From Ruminococcus flavefaciens (lineage in GTDB: Bacteria > Bacillota > Clostridia > Oscillospirales > Ruminococcaceae), in NCBI GenBank assembly GCA_002350065.1, contig DEDQ01000060.1, forward strand, positions 3,696-9,244: a stretch of 5,549 nucleotides of DNA, in the 5' to 3' direction. Under the pieces are notes generated by a model, which saw only the letters and a list, made by a program, of their open reading frames with translations, was not told the DNA's origin and ran no database searches. Within the stretch, counting starts at the first letter, position 1. Every line of letters begins with the position of its first letter. The position numbers were made by a program, and so were the translations under genes. Positions 1 to 5,166 of the stretch are shown here, piece by piece.

Positions 1-1143
1 GAGGGCGGAGCCGGAACATTTTCCGACGGCAAGCTCACTACCGGCATCAAGGACAAGCGTATCCGCTGGGTTTTTGAGAAGCTTGTCGAGTTCGGCGCTC
101 CGGAGGAGATACTGTATCTTGCCAAGCCACACATCGGCACGGACAAGCTCCGCGGGACTGTAAAGGCTCTGCGCGAGCGCGTGAAGGAGCTTGGCGGCGA
201 GGTCAGATTCGGCGCACGCTTCTGCGGATACGAGCTCGAAAACGGCAGGATATCGGCTGTCAGATATATTGACAGCTCGGGAGAGCATACGCTTGATACG
301 GACAATGTTATCCTCGCGACAGGTCACAGTGCAAGGGACGTTTTTGAGCTTCTTTACGCCAACGGAGTAGAGCTCGCACAGAAGAATTTCGCAGTCGGAG
401 TGCGCATCGAGCACCTCCGCGCTGATATAGATAAGGCAATGTACGGAGATTTTGCAGGTCACCCGTCACTCAAGGCTGCTGACTACAAGCTTGTGGCGCA
501 TCTCCCGAACGGGCGGACGCTCTATACGTTCTGTATGTGTCCGGGCGGGCAGGTAGTAGCGGCTTCCTCGGAAGAGGGCAGGCTCGCGGTCAACGGCATG
601 AGTCTCTTTGCCCGCGATGATGTAAACTCAAACAGCGCTCTTCTCGTGAACGTAGGACCTGAGGATTACGGAAGTCCTCACCCGCTTGCGGGTATGCATT
701 TTCAGCGCAGACTCGAGGAAGAGGCTTTCAGAGCCGGCGGTGCAGATTATAAAGCTCCGGCGTGTACTGTCGGGGAGCTAATGGACAGGAAGCTCTCATG
801 CGGCGAGGGAAGGGTCAAGCCATCGTACAGACCGGCTGTAAGTGCTTCTTTGCCGGACGAATATCTTCCGCCGGTGATATGTGAGTCTCTGCGGCTCGGA
901 ATTCCTGAAATGGGAAAAATGATACGCGGATTCGACGACAGAGAAGCTCTCCTGACGGGCATCGAGAGCAGGAGCAGCTCTCCCGTGAGGATACTGCGCG
1001 GCGAGGATATGCAGTCGCTTTCTGCGGCGGGACTATATCCCTGCGGCGAGGGAGCCGGCTATGCCGGCGGGATAGTATCCGCTGCGGTGGATGGCATGAA
1101 GTGTGCGGAAGCCGTAATAAGCTCGCTCAATAACAATAACTAA
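1..1143 (+). CDS. FAD-dependent dehydrogenase, COG2509 type (5' end missing)
   Basis: The reading frame is open from base 1, so the gene begins upstream; 380 C-terminal residues are present. The N-terminal GxGxxG nucleotide-binding motif must lie outside the window. Residues visible in the fragment are typical of the uncharacterised FAD-dependent dehydrogenases of COG2509 (HI0933/BaiN-like flavoproteins): GGAGTFSDGKL at 2-12, KPHIGTDKLR at 42-51, the second dinucleotide-fold strand ILATGHSARD at 104-113, GVRIEHL at 133-139, TFCMCPGG at 176-183, and the C-terminal FAD-contact motif PCGEGAGYAGGI at 347-358. The protein is expected to be a cytosolic two-dinucleotide-fold flavoprotein; its physiological substrate is unknown. 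It heads the visible part of an operon: the next gene starts 17 bp after the stop behind a perfect AAAGGAGG. A GTG at 181 is an internal codon, not the start, because conserved family sequence continues upstream of it. The family call is firm; the function is not known. Confidence 0.9.
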   Translation, partial: EGGAGTFSDGKLTTGIKDKRIRWVFEKLVEFGAPEEILYLAKPHIGTDKLRGTVKALRERVKELGGEVRFGARFCGYELENGRISAVRYIDSSGEHTLDTDNVILATGHSARDVFELLYANGVELAQKNFAVGVRIEHLRADIDKAMYGDFAGHPSLKAADYKLVAHLPNGRTLYTFCMCPGGQVVAASSEEGRLAVNGMSLFARDDVNSNSALLVNVGPEDYGSPHPLAGMHFQRRLEEEAFRAGGADYKAPACTVGELMDRKLSCGEGRVKPSYRPAVSASLPDEYLPPVICESLRLGIPEMGKMIRGFDDREALLTGIESRSSSPVRILRGEDMQSLSAAGLYPCGEGAGYAGGIVSAAVDGMKCAEAVISSLNNNN

Positions 1144-1160
1144 GCCAAAGGAGGCAGAAT

Positions 1161-1436
1161 ATGAAGGTCAATGTTTTCGGCGGAGAGATGAGTCCCCGCG
1201 AGATAGACGAATACATCGCATATGCAGGAAAAAAATACCCGGGCAGGCAGATAAAACAGCTCGACCTGACTATCGACGGCGAGTTCATCGACATGAAGGT
1301 GCATTTCAAGGATACCGATTTTCAGCATGCTTACCGTTCTGCTGACTACCTTGTAAACAATATGGACAAGCTCAATGACGCGAAGCAGAAGGAATTTTCC
1401 GAAAAGCAGCGTCACGGAGTGGGGGAGAACGAATAA
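1161..1436 (+). CDS. Small protein with an NrdD glycyl-radical-like C-terminal tail (radical Gly replaced by Asp)
   Basis: A 91-residue soluble protein with no signal peptide or membrane segment. It starts at ATG 1161 behind AAAGGAGG (1147-1154, 6 nt spacing) and sits between the flavoprotein and rsmA. The N-terminal half (MKVNVFGGEM, then a helix rich in Glu, Tyr and Lys) is not recognised. The C-terminal part resembles the end of class III anaerobic ribonucleotide reductase NrdD. RSADYL (59-64) matches the RVCGYL glycyl-radical segment, and LNDAKQKEF (71-79) followed by RH (84-85) matches the FNAGKQEEV...KH tail of E. coli NrdD, as I recall that sequence. The radical glycine position is Asp62 (codon 1344-1346), so this copy should not carry a radical. 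It also lacks the Cys pairs of the NrdD zinc site. Similar small clostridial proteins are, I believe, annotated as anaerobic ribonucleoside-triphosphate reductase because of this tail. The similarity is short and judged by eye; the true function is unknown. Confidence 0.8.
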   Translation: MKVNVFGGEMSPREIDEYIAYAGKKYPGRQIKQLDLTIDGEFIDMKVHFKDTDFQHAYRSADYLVNNMDKLNDAKQKEFSEKQRHGVGENE

Positions 1437-2296
1437 TGGAGCTTACCAATATCGGAACTGTCAGGGAAATACTCGGAAAGCACGGATTCAGCTTTTCAAA
1501 AGGACTCGGACAGAATTTCATAATCAATCCTGATATATGCCCGAAAATAGCCGAATACGGCAATGCAAAGTCCGGCTTCGGCATTCTTGAAGTCGGAACG
1601 GGTATAGGAGTTCTTACAAAGGAGCTCGCAAAGCGGGCGGACAAGGTCTCGGCGGTCGAGATAGACACGCGTCTGCTGCCTATCCTTGACGAGACTCTTA
1701 AAGACTTTGACAACGTGAAGATATACAACGAGGACGTCATGAAGGCTGACCTTCTCGGCATCATTGAACGTGATTTTGCGGGACTTAGAGCGGCAGTATG
1801 CGCGAATCTGCCGTATTATATAACCTCTCCGGTGATAATGCTTCTTCTCGAGAGCCACCTGCCGATAGATTCGATAACGGTAATGGTACAGAAGGAAGCC
1901 GCACAGCGCCTTTGCGCAAAGGTCGGCACCCGCGATTCGGGAGCTATCACTGTCGGAGTCAACTACTACGGCACTGTAAGGAAGCTCTTTGATGTTTCAC
2001 GCGGGAGCTTCATGCCGGCTCCGAACGTTGATTCAGCGGTCATTCGCATTGATATCGACAAGGAGCCGCGGCTCACAAGTGAAGATGAGAAGTTCTTTTT
2101 CAGCATCGTAAAAGCCGGATTCTCGCAGCGCCGCAAGACTATGGCAAACTCGCTCGCCTCGCAGCTCGGAGCTGACAAGGAGACCGTATACGATGTCCTG
2201 CGCGAAATGGGTATCTCTGAATCGGTGCGAATAGAGGCTCTGAGCATGGAGCAGCTGACTGATTTTGCAGTAAAACTGCGGGCAAAGCTTAAATGA
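1436..2296 (+). CDS. rsmA: 16S rRNA (adenine1518-N6/adenine1519-N6)-dimethyltransferase RsmA/KsgA
   Basis: RsmA uses S-adenosylmethionine to dimethylate two adjacent adenines in the 3'-terminal helix 45 of 16S rRNA, a late step of small-subunit maturation in the cytosol; its loss gives kasugamycin resistance in many bacteria. The 286-residue length is normal for the family. Visible motifs, in order: the N-terminal GLGQNFIINP (23-32); SAM motif I LEVGTGIGVLT (51-61), where Thr55 replaces the usual Pro; the acidic ribose-binding EID (75-77); NED (98-100); the catalytic NLPYY (124-128) that positions the target adenine; the C-terminal FMPAPNVDSAV (192-202); and FSQRRKTM (229-236). The start ATG overlaps the preceding stop (TAATG, 1434-1438) with GGGGGAG at 1421-1427, so translation is probably coupled to the upstream small gene. 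All catalytic residues that I can check are present, so it should be active. Confidence 0.97.
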   Translation: MELTNIGTVREILGKHGFSFSKGLGQNFIINPDICPKIAEYGNAKSGFGILEVGTGIGVLTKELAKRADKVSAVEIDTRLLPILDETLKDFDNVKIYNEDVMKADLLGIIERDFAGLRAAVCANLPYYITSPVIMLLLESHLPIDSITVMVQKEAAQRLCAKVGTRDSGAITVGVNYYGTVRKLFDVSRGSFMPAPNVDSAVIRIDIDKEPRLTSEDEKFFFSIVKAGFSQRRKTMANSLASQLGADKETVYDVLREMGISESVRIEALSMEQLTDFAVKLRAKLK

Positions 2297-2314
2297 TATA
2301 TGGAGGTGTAAACC

Positions 2315-3412
2315 ATGGGTATCCCTGAATACAGCACAAACCGTCACAAGAAGGTAAAGCTCGACCTCATACCGGCTGAGAATCCGTTTTCCATGCCGGA
2401 GGAGGCACTCGCTGCTCTTACAGACCGCTCCGCATGGACCGGCAGCAGCGTTAACGTATTTGAAAGCTTCGAGAAAGCTGTTGCCGCAAGGGAAAAGACA
2501 ACGCCGGAATGTATCGTATGGGGTAACGATACTGAGGACCTTGTATATCGCATAGTGCAGGCGATACGCCCGAAAAAGGCGCTGCTGTACGCTCCTGCAC
2601 CTGAGATGTACCGGAGAGCCCTGCTCGGCTGCGGCTGTGAGGTCAGGGAGTATATGCTCACCGCTGACGACTGCTTCGGACTTACAGCGGATTTCGCTGA
2701 CTGTATTGAGCCGGATACTGACATAGTTTTCCTGTGCAGTCCGAACGACCCTACAGGCGAGGTCATAACGCCTTACACTCTTGGAACTATCGCTGTAAGC
2801 TGCCGCCGGTGCAATACTCTGCTGATATGCGACGAGACGTATATGGAGCTCTCGCAGAAGAGCCGGAAATACAGTGCAGCAAGTCTTTCAGGTATACATA
2901 TAGCCGTGCTCAAAGACCTTGGCAGGACCTATGCAATATCGGGTCTTGGACTTGGCTATGCAGTTTTTGCCTCCGACCGTATAGCTGACATTATCAGGAA
3001 ATACAGCCCTTCGCGGACTGTTCCTGCCGCAGCTTGTGCTGCTGCAATGGCGGCTATTGACGACGAAGCCTACCTCAAACGCTCGCGCAGATATATCGCC
3101 CGCGAGAGGAAGTTCCTCTCCGAGCAGCTGATACGCATGGGAGTAATGGTCTATCCCTCCTACGCGGCATTCCTGCTTCTGCGCTGCGAGCTGCCGCTTG
3201 ACGCGCTCCTGATGAAGCGAGGGATACGCATCATGAGCTGTGCAGACATGACCGGACTTGGCGAGGGCTTCTTCCGCATTGGCATACGCACACACGCCGA
3301 AAACGTGCGATTTGTCGATAACGTCGAGCGGATACTCCGGGCTCAGCGCGGAGCGCTCCCGCAGAGCGAAGCTGCATCTCAGACTGAAGATAATGAAGAT
3401 ATCACGGCATAA
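2315..3412 (+). CDS. CobD/HisC-like aminotransferase-fold protein lacking the PLP Schiff-base lysine
   Basis: A 365-residue fold-type I protein resembling threonine-phosphate decarboxylase CobD and histidinol-phosphate aminotransferase HisC along its whole length. Matches include the N-terminal AENPFSMPE (21-29), WGNDTEDL (69-76, family G-x-x-x-E-L), APAPEMYRRAL (93-103), SPNDPTG (142-148), DETYMEL (173-179), SGLGLGYAV (209-217), VYPSYAAFLLLR (279-290) and the C-terminal carboxylate-binding FRIGIRTHAEN (320-330). Several PLP-binding positions are altered. LGRTYAISGLGLGY (202-215) aligns with the LTKFYALPGLRLGY-type motif, so the Schiff-base Lys becomes Arg204 and the phosphate-contacting Arg becomes Gly212. 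The Asn of NNPTG is Asp145, and the usual YPDP motif is not recognisable. The protein is therefore probably not a normal PLP enzyme; it could be a pseudoenzyme with a binding role. No other cobalamin or histidine gene lies in the window. The last 20 residues are a polar, acidic tail. The start follows GGAGGTG (2302-2308). It is the last gene of the operon. Confidence 0.88.
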   Translation: MGIPEYSTNRHKKVKLDLIPAENPFSMPEEALAALTDRSAWTGSSVNVFESFEKAVAAREKTTPECIVWGNDTEDLVYRIVQAIRPKKALLYAPAPEMYRRALLGCGCEVREYMLTADDCFGLTADFADCIEPDTDIVFLCSPNDPTGEVITPYTLGTIAVSCRRCNTLLICDETYMELSQKSRKYSAASLSGIHIAVLKDLGRTYAISGLGLGYAVFASDRIADIIRKYSPSRTVPAAACAAAMAAIDDEAYLKRSRRYIARERKFLSEQLIRMGVMVYPSYAAFLLLRCELPLDALLMKRGIRIMSCADMTGLGEGFFRIGIRTHAENVRFVDNVERILRAQRGALPQSEAASQTEDNEDITA

Positions 3413-3416
3413 AAAT

Positions 3417-3448
3417 AAGGACGAAAGGGAGTACCTTTCGTCCTTTTT
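3417..3448. terminator. Bidirectional intrinsic terminator between convergent operons
   Basis: A perfect 12-bp stem, AAGGACGAAAGG (3417-3428) with CCTTTCGTCCTT (3434-3445), closes on the 5-nt loop GAGTA. On the plus strand it runs into TTTTT (3444-3448), 4 nt after the aminotransferase-like stop. On the minus strand the same stem is followed by ATTTTT (complement of 3411-3416), 2 nt after the antiporter stop codon. It therefore suits termination of both converging transcripts. The minus-strand T run overlaps the stop codon of the plus-strand gene. Confidence 0.93.
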
Positions 3449-3450
3449 GT

Positions 3451-4389
3451 TTATCTCATGATGATGTATGTGGTGTAGCCGGCGTATATCAGGAGCATCA
3501 CAGCTCCCTGCCAGCGAACGAGCATTTTTTTACGAGCGCAGAATGCGAGGACAAGACCGCTCATAAGAATGAGAGTAGCGGTGTCGATGAGATTCTCCAT
3601 AGTGAAAGCAACGGGAGAAATGCTTGCGGCGATACCGAGCACGAAGAGGATATTGAAAATATTCGAGCCGATAACGTTTCCGAGCGCCATATCGACCTCA
3701 TTTTTCTTAGCGGCAACTGCTGAGGTCACGAGCTCCGGCAGACTTGTTCCGAGTGCGACAATGGTCATGCCGATGAGGTTATCAGACATTCCGAAAGCCT
3801 TAGCTATGTCCGAGGCTCCGATAACTACCATTTTTCCGCCTATAGCAATGGCAGCGGTTCCGCCCGCGATAAGGAGCCCGCATTTCCATACAGGCATGGT
3901 CTTGTATTCATCGTCATTTTCGCCTGCATCATCGCCGCGGGCTTTTTTGGCTGAGGATATCATCATGTAGAGGAATCCGGCGAAGAGAATGAGGAGAATG
4001 ATACCGTCGATGTGACCGACCTTCATGCCGAGCCAGCCCATTCCCATGAGGACTCCGGCTACCGCAACAGAGAACGGGAAATCGCGCTTGAGGGCATTTT
4101 TTTCTATCGTCAGCGGACAGAGCACAGCGCACATTCCGCAGACGACCATGAGGTTGAATATATTCGAGCCGACAACGTTGCTGATAGCGAGATCGTTCTT
4201 GCCGGCGAGCGAAGCGCTGACGCTGACGGAGGTCTCGGGGAGGCTCGTTCCCATTGCGACAATGGTCATGCCGATTATTATTGACGGCACCTTCAGCATT
4301 TTTGCGGCGGCGGAGCTTCCGTCAACGAAGAAGTCGGCGCCCTTTATCAGCAGAACGAATCCGCCGATGAGCAGAATGAATTTCAGCAT
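3451..4389 (-). CDS. Calcium/sodium (cation) antiporter, CaCA superfamily, YrbG type
   Basis: A 312-residue integral membrane protein made of two inverted homologous halves, as in K+-dependent Na+/Ca2+ exchanger relatives (E. coli YrbG is about 325 residues). The first alpha-repeat is GMTIVAMGTSLPET (40-53) with NVVGSNIFN (71-79). The second is GMTIVALGTSLPEL (207-220) with GNVIGSNIFN (237-246). The Glu residues of the two GTSLPE motifs and the Asn residues of GSNIFN are the ion-coordinating residues in this superfamily, and all are present. About ten hydrophobic segments can be drawn, with a charged loop rich in Asp, Glu and Lys (about 147-163) joining the halves. It is expected to sit in the cytoplasmic membrane and exchange Ca2+ or another divalent cation for Na+ or H+; the ion cannot be read from sequence. 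It is the second gene of a leftward operon with the acetyltransferase, 12 bp downstream of that gene's stop codon. Confidence 0.95.
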   Translation of the reverse strand: MLKFILLIGGFVLLIKGADFFVDGSSAAAKMLKVPSIIIGMTIVAMGTSLPETSVSVSASLAGKNDLAISNVVGSNIFNLMVVCGMCAVLCPLTIEKNALKRDFPFSVAVAGVLMGMGWLGMKVGHIDGIILLILFAGFLYMMISSAKKARGDDAGENDDEYKTMPVWKCGLLIAGGTAAIAIGGKMVVIGASDIAKAFGMSDNLIGMTIVALGTSLPELVTSAVAAKKNEVDMALGNVIGSNIFNILFVLGIAASISPVAFTMENLIDTATLILMSGLVLAFCARKKMLVRWQGAVMLLIYAGYTTYIIMR

Positions 4390-4395
4390 AAATAG

Positions 4396-4403
4396 TCTCC
4401 TTT
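4396..4403 (-). promoter_or_regulatory. Antiporter ribosome binding site overlapping the acetyltransferase stop
   Basis: Read on the minus strand this is AAAGGAGA, 6 nt before the antiporter ATG (4389-4387). Its first two bases are the last two bases of the acetyltransferase TAA stop (4404-4402), so ribosomes ending the first gene finish directly on this site. This suggests translational coupling. Confidence 0.85.
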
Positions 4404-4842
4404 AAAGCTTTTTTACGAGTGAAACGTGACCCTCGAGCTCGCTGAAGCCGTTTTTGGTGTAAAATCTGTACGCAGGGACGCTGTTCTCGGTTTGCAGGAA
4501 GATGTGGTCAAGCCCCATATCCCTCATGTAGTCCTCGATCATGTGCAGGAACTGAGTTCCGAGCCCCTGACCCTGCCGTTCGCGGCTGATACAGAATTCG
4601 TATATGTAGTATTCAGTACCGGTACACCAGTGCATAATGCTCCCGAGAGAGATTCCGATGAGCTTGTCTCCGTCGTAAAGACCGAGAGGATACGAGTTCC
4701 TGTTGCCGGTGAGGTCGAGCAGGTATTCGTTAAGCTGAGCGTCATTGCTCCAGTCGTCGTTCCACGGAGGGTTCATGAAAACGTCTTTGAACAGGAGTTT
4801 TATATCATTATATTTATCCGTTCCGAGTCTGGTGAGAGTCAT
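4402..4842 (-). CDS. GNAT-family N-acetyltransferase
   Basis: A 146-residue soluble protein of normal length for a single-domain acetyl-CoA-dependent N-acetyltransferase. The acetyl-CoA pyrophosphate-binding motif A is clear: FCISRERQGQGLGTQFL (83-99), with Q90-x-x-G93-x-G95 followed by a helix. Motif B carries the usual AYRFYTKNGF (124-133), with the Tyr that often acts as general acid. The N-terminal part with NPPWNDDW (24-31) resembles the substrate-side helices of many GNATs, including AAC(6')-like enzymes, but the acceptor cannot be deduced. I chose ATG 4842-4840 because AAAGGAG (complement of 4851-4857) lies 8 nt upstream. A longer frame opening at 4911 is unlikely, since the -10 box (4879-4874) falls inside it and its ATG would precede the transcription start. 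It is the first gene of the leftward operon with the antiporter. Confidence 0.92.
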   Translation of the reverse strand: MTLTRLGTDKYNDIKLLFKDVFMNPPWNDDWSNDAQLNEYLLDLTGNRNSYPLGLYDGDKLIGISLGSIMHWCTGTEYYIYEFCISRERQGQGLGTQFLHMIEDYMRDMGLDHIFLQTENSVPAYRFYTKNGFSELEGHVSLVKKL

Positions 4843-4850
4843 TCGTTCAA

Positions 4851-4857
4851 CTCCTTT
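4851..4857 (-). promoter_or_regulatory. Acetyltransferase ribosome binding site (decides the start)
   Basis: On the minus strand this reads AAAGGAG, ending 8 nt before ATG 4842. The alternative in-frame ATG at 4911 lies upstream of the promoter -10 box, so this site fixes the start. Confidence 0.85.
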
Positions 4858-4873
4858 GCAAAAATCAATTAAT

Positions 4874-4902
4874 ATTATACCACAGATGAGCGGCAATGGC
4901 AA
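4874..4902 (-). promoter_or_regulatory. Sigma-A-type promoter of the acetyltransferase-antiporter operon
   Basis: On the minus strand, TTGCCA (complement of 4902-4897) is followed after exactly 17 nt by a consensus TATAAT (4879-4874). TGG immediately before the -10 provides the extended -10 TG. The predicted transcription start is near 4867, giving a leader of roughly 25 nt, just enough for the AAAGGAG site. No operator is evident. The -35 lies in a short direct repeat, GGCAATGGCAA on the plus strand. Confidence 0.85.
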
Positions 4903-5058
4903 TAAGCACATTTTATGTTCATCTTTTTACTTTTTTGATTTCTTCTGTATCTTTAACAAATATCAGACATATTATACAGGCAAAATGCACAAAAAAACCT
5001 GACTTATCAGGAACATAGAGGCTCAAATGCAGAAAATTTACATTAAGGTGATTTTTTC
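4903..5058. other. AT-rich part of the divergent intergenic region, no gene seen
   Basis: The 324 bp between the divergent starts at 4842 and 5167 hold two promoters, one terminator-like hairpin and a leader, listed separately. In this central part no plus- or minus-strand frame has a ribosome binding site and recognisable coding content. The frame crossing 4745-5002 is mostly antisense of the acetyltransferase. I see no tRNA-like or known riboswitch fold here. Confidence 0.6.
4991..5011 (-). terminator. Terminator-like hairpin on the minus strand with no gene in front of it
   Basis: On the minus strand CCTGA-TAAG-TCAGG (5011-4998) forms a 5-bp stem with a 4-nt loop, followed directly by seven T residues (4997-4991). 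The shape is that of a short intrinsic terminator. The nearest sequence upstream on this strand is the divergent intergenic region and the antisense of the transporter gene. It may stop antisense transcription or a small RNA from reaching the acetyltransferase operon, or it may be chance in AT-rich DNA. On the plus strand it has no T run. Confidence 0.45.
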
Positions 5059-5087
5059 TTGAATTAGTCCCTTAATTATGCTATAAT
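5059..5087 (+). promoter_or_regulatory. Sigma-A-type promoter of the transporter gene
   Basis: TTGAAT (5059-5064), a 17-nt spacer and a consensus TATAAT (5082-5087) with the extended -10 TGC directly before it (5079-5081). Transcription should start near 5094, leaving a leader of about 70 nt. The promoter is surrounded by inverted repeats: ATTAAGG (5042-5048) and CCTTAAT (5070-5076) bracket the -35, AATTAT-GCT-ATAATT (5074-5088) covers the -10, and the perfect 12-bp palindrome TTTAATATTAAA (5102-5113) lies just after the start. One of these may be an operator. Confidence 0.85.
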
Positions 5088-5121
5088 TCGATTTGGTTCT
5101 TTTTAATATTAAATAAGAAGA

Positions 5122-5151
5122 ACGTTCAAATTCCGGACGGCTGAACGTCCG
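5122..5151 (+). promoter_or_regulatory. Transporter leader with two mutually exclusive hairpins
   Basis: Two stems compete for the same bases. The first pairs ACGTTCA (5122-5128) with TGAACGT (5142-5148), 7 bp with a 13-nt loop. The second pairs CGGACG (5134-5139) with CGTCCG (5146-5151), 6 bp with a 6-nt loop. The second ends 3 nt before the GGAGGT ribosome binding site (5155-5160); the first ends 6 nt before it. Neither sequesters the site directly. The layout could affect translation initiation or mRNA stability. It matches no riboswitch class that I recognise. Confidence 0.4.
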
Positions 5152-5166
5152 CATGGAGGTTTATTT

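Noticed and set aside
181..183. GTG at 181 as the start of the FAD-dependent dehydrogenase.
   Set aside because: Family motifs (GGAGTFSDGKL, KPHIGTDKLR) are encoded in frame upstream of it, and there is no ribosome binding site at this position.
1372..2347. Several minus-strand open frames antisense to rsmA (for example 1372-1764, 1496-1858, 1966-2337).
   Set aside because: They are shadows of a well-recognised plus-strand gene. They show no domain and no convincing ribosome binding site, and arise from codon bias.
2344..3295. Minus-strand frames antisense to the CobD-like gene (2344-2766, 2888-3295).
   Set aside because: The plus-strand frame shows family motifs along its full length; the antisense products match nothing that I recognise.
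3569..4405. Plus-strand frames opposite the antiporter (3569-3970, 4012-4284, 4025-4405).
   Set aside because: They are complements of the conserved alpha-repeats. The two similar antisense proteins reflect the internal duplication of the antiporter, not real genes.
5120..5127. GAACGTTC as a possible LexA (SOS) box.
   Set aside because: The Gram-positive LexA site needs GAAC-N4-GTTC; here the two halves abut with no 4-nt centre.
5094..5166. A known riboswitch (for example arsenic, sodium or c-di-AMP related) in the transporter leader.
   Set aside because: At about 70 nt, with only two short competing stems and no recognisable conserved core, it does not fit any class that I know.
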